Positions 1 to 8,676 of a stretch of 64,000 nucleotides of DNA are shown here, piece after piece; within the stretch, counting starts at the first letter, position 1, and each line of letters starts with the position of its first letter. This DNA comes from Wagnerdoeblera sp046292685 (GTDB taxonomy: Bacteria > Pseudomonadota > Alphaproteobacteria > Rhodobacterales > Rhodobacteraceae): positions 1 through 64,000 of the forward strand of contig NZ_JBKBQM010000003.1 of the NCBI RefSeq assembly GCF_046292685.1, written 5' to 3'. The translations under genes and the position numbers were made by a program. The notes under the pieces were generated by a model. It saw only the letters and a list, made by a program, of their open reading frames with translations. It did no database searches and was not told where the DNA came from.

Positions 1-87
1 AAACTCGACGGCCAAAACCGCCTCCCCGAGATCATCCGAGGGGTTGAATTTCGCGACGGCATCAAGCACGAAATCAAAGCCGCCTGA
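1..87 (+). CDS. C-terminal end of a probable transposase (partial)
   Basis: An open frame enters from the left edge and ends in TGA at 85-87, giving 28 residues that include NRLPEIIRGVEFRDGI. The pattern LP-x-I-I-x-G-V-x-F-x-D-G-I resembles the extreme C-terminus of IS256/mutator-type transposases; this is recalled from the family, not computed. The catalytic part lies outside the window. The next gene begins (by its stop codon) at 159 on the other strand, and the 71 bp between them show no obvious terminal inverted repeat. Another protein family ending this way cannot be excluded. Confidence 0.4.
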   Translation, partial: KLDGQNRLPEIIRGVEFRDGIKHEIKAA

Positions 88-158
88 TCACACCGTCACC
101 AACTTTCGGGCATAGCTCGCGCCGGGGGCCAAGGCGCCAGTGTCAAAGGTGCGTCGGC

Positions 159-1160
159 TTACCGGGTCGAGGTCAACATGGCCTCGACCCGCCTGTTTGC
201 TGCCCGGCCTTCGTCGGTCAGGTTCGATCCGCGCGGCGCCATGAACCCGGCCCCCAGCGCGGTGATGCGGCTGCCATCGGCGCCCATCTCGGCGATCAGG
301 CGCGCGCGCACGGCCTCGGCCCGCCGTTTGGACAAGGCGATGTTGGCTTCCAGCGAACCCGAGGCATCGGTGTGCCCGACCAGGGCGATGCTGCGCGCCG
401 GATGCGCCGCCAGATAGGCCGCCAGTTCCGCCAGCACCGCATCGCCCCCCTGCGCCACATCGGCGGCGCCGCTGGCAAACTCCACGCCATTCAGCACGAC
501 CGACCCGTTTTCCAGCGCCTGCGCCAGCCCACCCGCGGCTTCGGCGCGCGGTGGTGCCGGCACCGCCTGATCCGGGGCGGATTTGCTGGAAACCGCGGCC
601 TGAACCGGCGGTTCGTCTGCCGCCGGCCCCACCCGGATCATCTGCACATGCCCGGTGCCCGCCCCGGCCGACCGGCTGACCAGCAGGCTGAGGTATTCCG
701 CCTGCGCCCCGCTGCCCCGGCGCACGGCCAGAAAGCGGAAATCGCCCAGATCGACATGCATCGCCGGTTCGGGCAGCACTTGCGTGGAATAGCGAAAGTC
801 GAATCCGCCGCACCCGGCCGTTTCGCATTCGAACAGCATCTGCCAACCGTCGGCCAGCAGTGCTGCGCGCATCGGTGCCAGCAACGCCAGCGTGCCCGCC
901 CGGCTGTCGGGCAGGCGCCATGCCGATTGCTCGACCCGGCCTTCGGTGCGCTGCGTCAGCATGCTGCCATCGGCCCAGGGGCCGATCGGCAAGGCGTAGC
1001 TGCCCATCGGCTCGACCCGCTCGGCGGTGCGTTCGGCGCCCGGCGGAAAGGCGCGTTCCAGCGCCAGTGCCGGGGTTGTGGTCAGGGCCAGCCCGATCGC
1101 CAGCCCAAAGGCTATGCGGCGCCGCAGGAAGCATGCGCCAGGGAACATGCGGGTGTCCAT
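159..1160 (-). CDS. OmpA-family peptidoglycan-binding envelope protein
   Basis: About 333 aa. The N-terminus has an Arg-rich start, a hydrophobic stretch (FGLAIGLALTTTPALA) and an ALA-type signal-peptidase site near residue 35, so export is likely. Residues ~40-200 form a domain I do not recognise, with a Cys pair around ECETAGC. A Pro/Ala-rich linker leads to a C-terminal OmpA domain (~220-333) with VGHTDASGSLEANIALS and the KRRAEAVRARL helix. In this family that domain binds diaminopimelate in peptidoglycan. It probably links envelope and cell wall, but a specific role is not evident. The ATG at 1160 was chosen; a GTG one codon upstream and an ATG at 1148 are alternatives, and no strong ribosome site decides between them. 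Confidence 0.8.
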   Translation of the reverse strand: MDTRMFPGACFLRRRIAFGLAIGLALTTTPALALERAFPPGAERTAERVEPMGSYALPIGPWADGSMLTQRTEGRVEQSAWRLPDSRAGTLALLAPMRAALLADGWQMLFECETAGCGGFDFRYSTQVLPEPAMHVDLGDFRFLAVRRGSGAQAEYLSLLVSRSAGAGTGHVQMIRVGPAADEPPVQAAVSSKSAPDQAVPAPPRAEAAGGLAQALENGSVVLNGVEFASGAADVAQGGDAVLAELAAYLAAHPARSIALVGHTDASGSLEANIALSKRRAEAVRARLIAEMGADGSRITALGAGFMAPRGSNLTDEGRAANRRVEAMLTSTR

Positions 1161-1178
1161 CACTGCTCGGCCCAGTTT

Positions 1179-1910
1179 TCAGGCGCTTCTGTAGTGATAG
1201 TGTCCCACAATGCTCATGTTCAGGGAAGCATAGAGTTTCCCGGCCGCCTCGTTGTGGCAGGTCACCGCCAATGCCAGCCAGTGCGCACCATTTGTCTGTG
1301 CCCACCACGCAGCCGACCGCAAGATGTTGTGCGCGGACCCTTGCCGACGCATCCGCGGAAGCACCTCGACGGCGTGGATCATCGCAATTTGACCCGAAAT
1401 GGCGGCAAATCCTGCCCCTGCCACCCGGTCGATCCGGTCCGGCGCACAGGCCAGAAAGGCCGTGGCCGGCCCCTTGACCCGCCGCATCACCGCCTGCCGG
1501 CCCGGACCGATGCCCGTTTCGGTCCACACATCCTCGCACATCGCCATCGGCGGCCAGTGCGGAAAGCTGTACATCAGGTCGGGCTCGGCAAAGGCCCCCA
1601 GCGGGGCCGCGCGCAGATGCACCGGGTCCACCACCCGGTAACCGCGCGCCTCCAGCATGGCGTCCAGCGCCTCGTCGCCCGGCCGGATCAGAAACAGCGG
1701 GGTCTGACCCAACGCGCGGTGCCTGGCCTCTGCCAGCGGGATATCGGCCTCGGTCACCGGCGCCTCGGCCGTCGCCGCCGAAACCCGCTTGCCGCCTCCC
1801 TGGCCTTCACGCACCAGCCACGGCCCCACCCGGTGCAGCGCCGCCGCAGGCCAGGTATCGTCCATCGCCTGGAACAGCGCCGGCAAGGCAGGCAGGGCGG
1901 GCGCCAGCAT
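1179..1910 (-). CDS. GNAT-family N-acetyltransferase
   Basis: 243 aa. The C-terminal half carries a GNAT fold signature: a beta strand MIHAVEVLPRMRRQG followed by SAHNILRSAAWWAQ corresponds to the V-x-P-x-x-R-x-x-G acetyl-CoA loop and helix. It ends with LALAVTCHNEAAGKLYASL, the usual N-x-x-A-x-x-L-Y motif. The N-terminal ~110 residues resemble a second, degenerate GNAT half. The acceptor substrate cannot be told from the sequence. Its ATG overlaps the TGA of the upstream CinA-type gene (TGATG), so the two are translationally coupled. Confidence 0.8.
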   Translation of the reverse strand: MLAPALPALPALFQAMDDTWPAAALHRVGPWLVREGQGGGKRVSAATAEAPVTEADIPLAEARHRALGQTPLFLIRPGDEALDAMLEARGYRVVDPVHLRAAPLGAFAEPDLMYSFPHWPPMAMCEDVWTETGIGPGRQAVMRRVKGPATAFLACAPDRIDRVAGAGFAAISGQIAMIHAVEVLPRMRRQGSAHNILRSAAWWAQTNGAHWLALAVTCHNEAAGKLYASLNMSIVGHYHYRSA

Positions 1911-2635
1911 CAGCCTTGCCCGAACAGCGCGACCAGCCGCGCCATCGCCGCATCCACCTGCGCCCCGTCGGTGCCGCGGATCACCAGATTGGTGCCATGC
2001 GCCCCATTGCGGATGAACGGATAGCTGCCCATCGACAGCTCGGGGAAATCGGCGGCCAGCGCACCGAATGCCTCGGCGATCTCGCCTTCGCCGCGGTTCA
2101 CCTGCAACGACTGGCTCAGCAGCGGCGCCCCGCCCGTCAGCGTCGGCAGCACGCTGGCCACCATCGCCTGAAAGATGTTCGGCACACCTGCCATCACATG
2201 CACGTTGCCCAGCGTGAACCCGGGTGCGGTGGACACCGGATTGTCGATCAGCGCCGCGCCGTCGGGGATGCGCGCCATCCGCTGCCGGGCGGCGTTGAAC
2301 TCCAGCCCCGCCCGTTCGTAATGCGCCGCCAGCAAGGCGCGCGCATCCTCACGGATGCCGATGCCCACGCCGAACGCCGCCGCGACCGCATCGGCGGTGA
2401 TGTCGTCATGCGTGGGCCCGATACCGCCGCTGGTGAACACATGGTCCCACCGGCCGCGCAAGGCATTCACCGCTGCCACGATATCCTCGTGCACATCGGC
2501 CACCACCCGCGCCTCCATCATGCGGATGCCGTGGCGCGTCAGTTCGTTGGCCAGATGGTGCATGTTCGAATCGCGCGTGCGACCCGACAGGATTTCATCG
2601 CCGATCACCAGCATCGCCGCGGTAGGGTTGGTCAT
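1910..2635 (-). CDS. CinA N-terminal-type (molybdopterin-binding) domain protein
   Basis: 241 aa, a stand-alone MoCF_biosynth domain. Visible signatures are AAMLVIGDEILSGRTRDSN at the start and VFTSGGIGPTHDDITADAVA near residue 65, the substrate-binding GGxGPTxDD loop of MoeA/MogA/CinA proteins. The amidase domain of full-length CinA is absent. Relatives of this size are annotated as competence/damage-inducible protein A or as NMN/ADP-ribose-type pyrophosphatases; which activity applies here is not shown. The start is fixed by AAGGAG seven bases upstream of ATG at 2635. It shares a promoter region with sfsA, which diverges 45 bp away. Confidence 0.85.
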   Translation of the reverse strand: MTNPTAAMLVIGDEILSGRTRDSNMHHLANELTRHGIRMMEARVVADVHEDIVAAVNALRGRWDHVFTSGGIGPTHDDITADAVAAAFGVGIGIREDARALLAAHYERAGLEFNAARQRMARIPDGAALIDNPVSTAPGFTLGNVHVMAGVPNIFQAMVASVLPTLTGGAPLLSQSLQVNRGEGEIAEAFGALAADFPELSMGSYPFIRNGAHGTNLVIRGTDGAQVDAAMARLVALFGQG

Positions 2636-2680
2636 GGTCGTCTCCTTGCAGGGAAGTCCAACAGCGTATAGGGGCCGGGC

Positions 2681-3367
2681 ATGGACTTTCCCACCCCCCT
2701 GTTCTCGTTCAGGTTGTGCCGCCGATACAAGCGGTTTCTTGCCGACATGCAGGACGATACCGGAAACGTGGTAACCGCGCACTGCCCCAACCCCGGCGCC
2801 ATGACCGGGCTGGCCGAACCGGGCACCCTCTGCTGGCTGGCGCCCGCCGCGCCGGGGGCGAAACTGACCTGGGGCTGGAAGCTGGCGGAAACGCCAGGCG
2901 GCATGGCGCTGGTCGATACCACCCTTGCCAACCGCATCGTGGCCGAGGCGCTGGCCGCCCGCCGCATCCCCGGCCTGCCCGGCTACACCGCCATCCGGCC
3001 CGAGGCACGCCTGGGCGACAGCCGCATCGACTTCTGCCTGACCACTGCCACCGGCCCCCTCTGGCTGGAGGTGAAAAGCGTGACCCTCTCGCGCGACGGC
3101 TGGGCCGAATTCCCCGACACCCGCACCGAACGCGGCGCCCGGCACCTGGCCGCGCTGACGGGTGCCGCCGAACGGGGCGAAGGTGCTGCGATGGTCTATC
3201 TGCTGGCCCGCACCGATTGCACCCGTATCCGCATCGCCGCCGACATCGACCCCGCCTATGCCGCCGCCTTTGCCCGCGCTCGCGCTGCCGGCGTGGCGAT
3301 GATCGGGCTGGCCACCGCCATCACCCCGCAGGCCGTCACCGCAACCGGCCCCGTTCCTGTCGCCTGA
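2681..3367 (+). CDS. sfsA: SfsA family protein (sugar fermentation stimulation protein)
   Basis: 228 aa, the usual SfsA length. Recognisable blocks are the N-terminal RRYKRFLAD, then HCPNPGAMTGL (the HCPNtG-s/a-M motif), RIDFCL, and WLEVKSVTL (the ExK part of a nuclease-like fold). The family has an OB-like N-terminal domain and a PD-(D/E)xK-like C-terminal domain and has been described as a DNA-binding protein/nuclease; its cell role is unsettled. The gene diverges from the CinA-type gene and is followed after 53 bp by the class IV aminotransferase. Confidence 0.93.
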   Translation: MDFPTPLFSFRLCRRYKRFLADMQDDTGNVVTAHCPNPGAMTGLAEPGTLCWLAPAAPGAKLTWGWKLAETPGGMALVDTTLANRIVAEALAARRIPGLPGYTAIRPEARLGDSRIDFCLTTATGPLWLEVKSVTLSRDGWAEFPDTRTERGARHLAALTGAAERGEGAAMVYLLARTDCTRIRIAADIDPAYAAAFARARAAGVAMIGLATAITPQAVTATGPVPVA

Positions 3368-3420
3368 CCTTTCCCCCGGCCCGCGCCCGCGCTAGCCTGC
3401 GCACCAAGCAGGAGGCCGGA

Positions 3421-4320
3421 ATGACCGATCACGTCAGCACCCACCAATCCGAAGAGGACGCCCGCAACGAAAACATCCTGATCTGGGTCGATGGCCGCAT
3501 CGTGCCCAAGGCGCAGGCGGTCGTGTCGGTCTACGATTCGGGCTTCATGCTGGGCGACGGGGTGTGGGAAGGCATCCGCCTCTACAATGGCCGCTGGGCT
3601 TTTCTGGAGGATCACCTCGACCGGCTGTTCGAGGCCGCGCGCGCCATCGACCTCGACCTTGCCCGCACGCGCGACGAAATCCGTCAGGCGATCTTCGACA
3701 CCCAGGCCGCAAACGGCATGACCACCGATGCCCATGCCCGGCTGATGGTCACCCGCGGAGTCAAGACGCGGCCCTTCCAGCACCCCGCCCTCAGCCAGCG
3801 CGGCCCCACGATGGTCATCATCATGGAACACAGCCGCCCGAAAATCCCGCGCCCGATCCGCCTTGCCACCGTGCCGCACCTTCGCGGCCTGCCGATGACG
3901 CAGGATCCCAAGCTGAACTCGCACAGCAAGCTCAACTGTATCCTTGCCTGCATCGCCGCACAGAAGGCCGGCGCGGACGAGGCGCTGATGCTCGACATCC
4001 ACGGCTTCGTGAACACCACCAACGCCTGCAACTTCTTCATCGTGCGCAAGGGCCAGGTCTGGACCAGCACGGGCGACTACTGCATGAACGGGATCACAAG
4101 GCAGAAGGTCATCGACCTGTGCCGCGCCAATGACATCCCGGTGTTCGAACGCAACTTCTCGCTGGTCGAAACCTATTCGGCGGACGAGGCGTTCCTCACC
4201 GGCACCTTCGGCGCGCAAACCCCCGTGGGCAGCATCGACGGGCGCACCATCGGCACCGGCCAGATGGGCCCGATGACCGCCCGGCTGCGCGATCTCTACA
4301 AGGCGCTCGTGATGGCCTGA
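3421..4320 (+). CDS. Class IV aminotransferase (branched-chain / D-amino acid aminotransferase-like)
   Basis: 299 aa, a PLP fold-type IV enzyme. The start ATG at 3421 follows GGAGG. Domain features: NILIWVDGRIVPKAQAVVSV followed by GDGVWEGIR near residues 20-55, the PLP-lysine in LNSHSKLN (~Lys165), and FVNTTNACNFFIVRKG, the loop that holds the PLP phosphate in this family. Related enzymes transaminate branched-chain L-amino acids or D-amino acids; the sequence alone does not settle the substrate. It is followed by a sulfotransferase-like gene on the same strand, after a hairpin repeat. Confidence 0.88.
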   Translation: MTDHVSTHQSEEDARNENILIWVDGRIVPKAQAVVSVYDSGFMLGDGVWEGIRLYNGRWAFLEDHLDRLFEAARAIDLDLARTRDEIRQAIFDTQAANGMTTDAHARLMVTRGVKTRPFQHPALSQRGPTMVIIMEHSRPKIPRPIRLATVPHLRGLPMTQDPKLNSHSKLNCILACIAAQKAGADEALMLDIHGFVNTTNACNFFIVRKGQVWTSTGDYCMNGITRQKVIDLCRANDIPVFERNFSLVETYSADEAFLTGTFGAQTPVGSIDGRTIGTGQMGPMTARLRDLYKALVMA

Positions 4321-4340
4321 CCCTGCCCGTTTTCTGTCCT

Positions 4341-4380
4341 CAAATATCCCACGGGGGTCCGGGGGTGTGAAACCCCCGGT
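4341..4380. repeat. 40-bp dispersed repeat with hairpin, copy A
   Basis: The 40 bases starting CAAATATCCCACGGGGGTCC and ending AACCCCCGGT recur without a mismatch at 10961-11000. A related form lies at 16370-16408. The second half folds into a GC hairpin (CCGGGGGT, short loop, AACCCCCGG). Copy A lies between the class IV aminotransferase and the sulfotransferase-like gene, so it may attenuate read-through between them. Confidence 0.75.
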
Positions 4381-4406
4381 TCCCCGCCAGCCACAAGGAA
4401 CCGCCC

Positions 4407-5123
4407 ATGAACATCGCGATGTGGTCCGGCCCGCGCAACCTGTCGACCGCCATGATGTATGCCTTTGCCGCCCGGGGCGACTGCGCGGTGTGGGACGAGC
4501 CCTTTTACGCCGCATACCTTTCCGCCACCGGCATCGACCACCCGATGCGCGATGCGATCGTCGCCGCGCATGACGCCGACCCGGCCCGGGTCGCCGCCGC
4601 CTGCGCCGCGCCCCCCGCCGGCAAAGAGCCGCTGTTCTACCAGAAGCACATGACGCTGCACATGATCCCCGCCTTCGACCGCGGTTTCATGCGCGCCTGC
4701 ACCAATGTCTTCCTGATCCGGCACCCGGCGCGTGTCGTGGCCTCCTACGCCAGGAAACGCGAGGGCCCGACGCTGGCCGACATCGGCTTTGTCCAGCAGG
4801 CCGAGCTGTTCGACGAGGTGGCGGGCTGGCTGGGCCGCGCGCCGCTGGTAATCGACAGCGCCGACATCCGCGCCGACCCGCCCGGCGCGCTGGCCCGGCT
4901 GTGCGCGGCACTGGGGATAGCCTTCACCGACCGGATGCTGCACTGGCCGGCCGGGCCGAAACCCTTCGACGGTGCCTGGGCGCCGCACTGGTATGGCGCC
5001 GTGCACGCCTCGACCGGATTCGAAGACCCCGAAGGCCCGCTGCCCGACCTGCCGCCCGATTACGCCGCCCTCGTGGACCAGGCCCTGCCGTATTACGACC
5101 GTCTGCGCGCCTACGCCCTTTGA
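4407..5123 (+). CDS. Sulfotransferase-like P-loop protein
   Basis: 238 aa. The N-terminus MNIAMWSGPRNLSTAMM contains the 5'-PSB-like loop (W-S-G-P-R-N-x-S-T) and LIRHPARVVASY around residue 112 is the 3'-PB-type motif that binds the PAPS 3'-phosphate. A second marker is FYQKHMTLHM. The protein is short for a classical sulfotransferase. Family members are frequently found next to class IV aminotransferases in this bacterial group, as here, which hints at a shared small-molecule pathway; that is inference. The acceptor substrate is unknown. ATG 4407 follows AAGGAACC. Confidence 0.72.
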   Translation: MNIAMWSGPRNLSTAMMYAFAARGDCAVWDEPFYAAYLSATGIDHPMRDAIVAAHDADPARVAAACAAPPAGKEPLFYQKHMTLHMIPAFDRGFMRACTNVFLIRHPARVVASYARKREGPTLADIGFVQQAELFDEVAGWLGRAPLVIDSADIRADPPGALARLCAALGIAFTDRMLHWPAGPKPFDGAWAPHWYGAVHASTGFEDPEGPLPDLPPDYAALVDQALPYYDRLRAYAL

Positions 5124-5132
5124 CGCCGCCCC

Positions 5133-5186
5133 GGCCCCGAGCCGGGGCCTTGTCAGACCGCAGAGGTCCCGGCACAAGGCCGGGAC
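5133..5186 (+). terminator. Two tandem GC-rich hairpins after the sulfotransferase-like gene
   Basis: GGCCCCG-agc-CGGGGCC (5133-5149) is followed by GTCCCGGC-acaag-GCCGGGAC (5166-5186), both perfect stems, between a gene ending at 5123 and one starting at 5255. Short T-runs follow. They probably act as transcription terminators, though factor-dependent or structural roles are possible. Confidence 0.5.
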
Positions 5187-5254
5187 GGGTTTCCCCAGCT
5201 TGACCTTCCGTTCCGGCCGACGCAGCTTGCGCCGGAACGGAACCGGAGTCGGTC

Positions 5255-6502
5255 ATGGCCAAAGCCCCCCTCGTCACCCCCGTGCTGATCGCAGGGTGCA
5301 TCCTCTTGATGCTGGGCTTTGCCGTTCGCGCCTCGTTCGGGGTGTTCCAGATTCCGATCGCGGCCGAGTTCGGCTGGGCGCGCAGCGAGTTTTCGCTGGC
5401 CATCGCCATCCAGAACCTGGCCTGGGGCATCGGGCAGCCGCTGTTCGGCGCGCTGGCCGAACGCTTTGGCGACCGGCGCGCGATTCTGGCCGGCGGGGTG
5501 ATGTATGCGGTGGGGCTGGTGCTTTCGGCCTTTGCCACCACGCCCTTTGCGATGCAGTCGCTCGAGGTGCTGGTGGGGTTCGGCATCGCGGGCACCGGCT
5601 TCGGCGTGGTCCTTGCGGTGGTCGGCCGCACCGCGGCGCCCGAACATCGGTCGATGGCGCTGGGCATCGCCACCGCGGCCGGGTCGGCCGGGCAGGTTTT
5701 CGGGCCGCCGGTGGCCGAACTGTTGCTGGGCTTCGTGCCGTGGCAGGGTGTGTTCCTGATCTTTGCCGCCGTCATCCTGCTCAGCCTGCTGGCGCTGCCG
5801 CTGTTGCGTTCGCCCGGCGTGGCGACCCGGGCCGAGCTGGAGGAAAGCCTCGGCACCGTGCTGGTGCGCGCCTTCCGCGACCCCAGCTATCTGCTGATCT
5901 TCGTCGGGTTCTTTTCCTGCGGCTATCAGCTTGCCTTCATCACCGCGCATTTCCCGGCGATGGTTACCGAACTGTGCGGCACGCCCGACCCCGGCGGGCT
6001 GCTGGCGGGGCTGGGCATCACCACCACCTCGGCCCTGGGGGCCGTGGCGATCGGGGTCATCGGGCTGGCCAACATCGTGGGCACGCTGACCGCCGGCTGG
6101 CTGGGCAAGCGCCATACCAGGAAATACCTGCTGGCGGCGATCTATGCCGGGCGCACGCTGGCATCGGCGGCCTTCATCCTGTTGCCGATCACCCCGGCCT
6201 CGGTGCTGTTGTTCAGCCTGGTGATGGGGGCGCTGTGGCTGGCCACGGTGCCGCTGACCTCGGGGCTGGTGGCGCATATCTATGGCCTGCGCTACATGGG
6301 CACGCTGTATGGCTTCGTCTTCCTGTCGCACCAGATCGGCGGTTTCCTCGGTGCCTGGCTGGGCGGGCGGATGTATGACCTGACCGGCGACTACACCCTT
6401 GTCTGGTGGATCGGCATCGGTGTCGGCGCGTTTTCGGCCATCGTTCACCTGCCGGTGCGCGAACGCCCGCATCCCGCCACCACCGCTGCTGCGGCGGCGT
6501 GA
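5255..6502 (+). CDS. MFS transporter, monocarboxylate (MCT/OFA)-like
   Basis: 415 aa with about twelve hydrophobic segments. The segment after TM1 reads ASFGVFQIPIAAEFGW with ARSEFSLAIAIQNLAWG, typical of the monocarboxylate-like MFS branch, and GALAERFGDRRAIL is the loop 2-3 signature. LTAGWLGKRHTRKYLL near residue 280 is the corresponding loop in the second half. Substrates of the branch are small carboxylates; the actual one is unknown. It stands alone in its orientation, convergent with the GntR gene that ends 7 bp beyond its stop. Confidence 0.85.
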   Translation: MAKAPLVTPVLIAGCILLMLGFAVRASFGVFQIPIAAEFGWARSEFSLAIAIQNLAWGIGQPLFGALAERFGDRRAILAGGVMYAVGLVLSAFATTPFAMQSLEVLVGFGIAGTGFGVVLAVVGRTAAPEHRSMALGIATAAGSAGQVFGPPVAELLLGFVPWQGVFLIFAAVILLSLLALPLLRSPGVATRAELEESLGTVLVRAFRDPSYLLIFVGFFSCGYQLAFITAHFPAMVTELCGTPDPGGLLAGLGITTTSALGAVAIGVIGLANIVGTLTAGWLGKRHTRKYLLAAIYAGRTLASAAFILLPITPASVLLFSLVMGALWLATVPLTSGLVAHIYGLRYMGTLYGFVFLSHQIGGFLGAWLGGRMYDLTGDYTLVWWIGIGVGAFSAIVHLPVRERPHPATTAAAAA

Positions 6503-6508
6503 CCGCCG

Positions 6509-7144
6509 CTATTCGGCCGCGGCCCGCAGCGTTCCCAACGCATCCTCGATGTCGGCGGCGATGGCGGCGCGCAGCCCCGCCGCATCCGCGGCCCGGATCG
6601 CAGCCAGCGCCGCCTGATGCCGGTCGGCAACCAGATGCGCCGGCGCGCGGTCGAACAGCAGGTGCATGTAGGCGCCGAACTGCACCCAAAGGCTTTCGAT
6701 CAGCGGGCACAGCACCGAATCGGGCGCCGCGCGATAGATGCCGAAGTGAAAGCGGTAGTTGAGCCGCATGTAGCCGGCCACATCCCGCGCCCGGATCGCT
6801 GCCGACAGCGCCGCATCGGTCGCATCCAGCGCCGCCACCGCCGCCGCGTCGAGGTGCGCCAGCGCATCGGCCGCCGCTTCGGGCTCCAGCAGCAACCGCG
6901 CCCGCACCAGCGCCTGAAACCGCGCGCGCCCCAGGGCCGGCACCGTCAGCCGGCGCGTGGCGCTGGCCTGCAAGCCGCCTTCGGCCGTCAGCCGGCGCAC
7001 GGCCTCGCGCATCGGCATGGTGCCGGTGCCCAGCAGCGCGGCCAGCGACGCCACCGTCACCGGCTGGCCGGGCGGAATGCGCCCTTCCAGCAGCGCCTCC
7101 TTCAGCGCCTCGTAGGCAAGGTCGTGCTGCGGGGTGGCGGCCAT
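6509..7144 (-). CDS. GntR-family (FCD) transcriptional regulator
   Basis: 211 aa. The N-terminal winged helix reads LAYEALKEALLEGRIPPGQPVTVASLAALLGTGTMPMREAV with the RRLTAEGGL wing, the normal FadR-subfamily form. The C-terminal FCD ligand domain shows the Asp/His pattern expected for a metal-bound carboxylate pocket (MRLNYRFHFGIYRAA, then LVADRHQAAL). Its ATG at 7144 overlaps the TGA of the aminotransferase gene (TGATG), so it is the second gene of that operon and most likely controls it. A 14-bp palindrome upstream of the operon (8595-8608) is a candidate binding site. Confidence 0.88.
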   Translation of the reverse strand: MAATPQHDLAYEALKEALLEGRIPPGQPVTVASLAALLGTGTMPMREAVRRLTAEGGLQASATRRLTVPALGRARFQALVRARLLLEPEAAADALAHLDAAAVAALDATDAALSAAIRARDVAGYMRLNYRFHFGIYRAAPDSVLCPLIESLWVQFGAYMHLLFDRAPAHLVADRHQAALAAIRAADAAGLRAAIAADIEDALGTLRAAAE

Positions 7145-8538
7145 CAGGCGGCCTGCCACAACCCTTCGGCGCGCACCTTGGCCGCGGCCTCGTCCAGCGA
7201 CTTCCAGGCCCGTTCGATCAGGATGTCGATTTCCGCCGGCGTGATGACCAGCGGCGGCGCGATGATCATGCGGTCGTAGACGTGCCGCATGATGAGGTTG
7301 TTGGCAAAGCACCGCTCGCGCGTGATGAGGCCCACCGTGCCCGCCTCGGCGGCGAACCTTGCCCGCCGCGCCTTGTCGGGCGTCAGCGCAATGGAGCCCA
7401 TCAGGCCCACCAGCTTGGCCTCGCCCACCATCGGGTGGTCGGCCAGTTGGGCCCATTTCGCCGCCAGGTACGGGTGGGCCACGTCGCGCACATGGTCGAT
7501 GATGCGTTCTTCCTCGATGATGCGCAGGTTTTCCAGCGCGACCGCCGCCGACAGCGGGTGACCCGAATAGGTGTAGCCGTGGTTGAACTCGTCGCGCCCG
7601 ACCACCTCGGCCACCTCGTCGCACACGATCGACCCGCCGATCGGCGCATAGCCCGACGACAGGCCCTTGGCGATGGTCATGATATGCGGGCGGATGCCAT
7701 AGGTCTGGCTGCCGAACCAGTTGCCGGTGCGCCCGAAGCCGGTGATGACCTCGTCCGCGATCAGCAGGATGCCGTATTCGTCGCAGATGCGCTGGATTTC
7801 CGGCCAGTAGGTGCTGGGCGGCACGATCACGCCACCGGCGCCCTGGATCGGCTCGCCGATGAAGGCCGCGACGTTCTCGGGGCCCAGTTCCTGGATCTTG
7901 GCCTCCAGTTCGCGCGCGCGCAGCAGGCCGAAATCCTCGGGGCTCAGGTCGCCGCCCTCGTTGTACCAATGCGGCTGGCCGATGTGCACGATGCCCGGAA
8001 TCGGCAATCCGCCCTGTTCGTGCATCGGCTTCATCCCGCCCAGCGACCCCCCGCCCATGGTCGAGCCATGATAGCCGTTCTTGCGGCTGATGAGGATGTG
8101 GCGCTGCGGCTGGCCCTTCAGCGCCCAGTATTGCCGCACCAGCCGGATGTTGGTGTCGTTCGCCTCGGACCCCGAGCAGGCATAGAACACGTGGTTCAGA
8201 TCGCCCGGCGCCAGTTCGGCGATCTTCGCTGCCAGCGCGATGGCCGGCACATGGGTGGTCTGGAAGAAGGTGTTGTAATAGCTCAGTTCCCGGATCTGGC
8301 GCGCCGCCGCCTCGGCCAGTTCCTCGCGCCCGTAGCCCACGTTCACGCACCACAGCCCGGCCATGCCGTCGATGATCTCGTTGCCGTTGCTGTCGGTCAG
8401 GAAAACGCCCTTGGCGCGCACCATCACCCGCGCCCCCTTGGCGGCCAGAGCGTTTCCGGCGGTGAACGGGTGCATGTGGTGCGCGGCATCCAGCGCCTGC
8501 AATTCGGCGGTCGGCAGATGGTTGGTGATGATGGTCAT
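7144..8538 (-). CDS. Class III aminotransferase (omega-amino acid/polyamine-pyruvate type)
   Basis: 464 aa. PLP fold-type I enzyme with ACSGSEANDTNIRL (PLP-phosphate loop, ~115), KNGYHGSTMG (~150), the Asp in LLIADEVITGFGRTGN (~260) and the Schiff-base lysine in MTIAKGLSSGYAPIG (~290). The N-terminal HMHPFT and DGMAGLWCVNVGYG match putrescine-, taurine- and beta-alanine-pyruvate aminotransferases. Substrate is probably a terminal amine with pyruvate as acceptor, but cannot be fixed. The gene leads an operon with the FCD regulator; ridA lies upstream on the same strand. Confidence 0.88.
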   Translation of the reverse strand: MTIITNHLPTAELQALDAAHHMHPFTAGNALAAKGARVMVRAKGVFLTDSNGNEIIDGMAGLWCVNVGYGREELAEAAARQIRELSYYNTFFQTTHVPAIALAAKIAELAPGDLNHVFYACSGSEANDTNIRLVRQYWALKGQPQRHILISRKNGYHGSTMGGGSLGGMKPMHEQGGLPIPGIVHIGQPHWYNEGGDLSPEDFGLLRARELEAKIQELGPENVAAFIGEPIQGAGGVIVPPSTYWPEIQRICDEYGILLIADEVITGFGRTGNWFGSQTYGIRPHIMTIAKGLSSGYAPIGGSIVCDEVAEVVGRDEFNHGYTYSGHPLSAAVALENLRIIEEERIIDHVRDVAHPYLAAKWAQLADHPMVGEAKLVGLMGSIALTPDKARRARFAAEAGTVGLITRERCFANNLIMRHVYDRMIIAPPLVITPAEIDILIERAWKSLDEAAAKVRAEGLWQAA

Positions 8539-8594
8539 GGCGAAAACCCCTTTTCGCCGCGCAACCTGCGCCTTTCCGGCGCCAAGGTCAATGG

Positions 8595-8608
8595 ATTTTG
8601 ATCAAAAT
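8595..8608. promoter_or_regulatory. 14-bp perfect palindrome upstream of the aminotransferase-gntR operon
   Basis: ATTTTGATCAAAAT is a perfect inverted repeat 57-70 bp upstream of the aminotransferase start codon. It is AT-rich within a GC-rich region. FCD-type GntR proteins commonly bind short palindromes of this size, and the second gene of the operon encodes such a regulator. Assignment as its operator is inference. Confidence 0.4.
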
Positions 8609-8647
8609 ATTCCCGTGCGCGGAATCCCGGCGCAAGGCCGGGGCCGG

Positions 8648-8667
8648 CCCCGGCCGGGCGGCCGGGG
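8648..8667 (-). terminator. GC hairpin downstream of ridA
   Basis: CCCCGGCC-gggc-GGCCGGGG forms an 8-bp perfect stem just beyond the ridA stop codon (8677) on the minus strand. There is no T-run. It probably separates ridA from the aminotransferase operon. Confidence 0.4.
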
Positions 8668-8676
8668 CCTGGTCGC

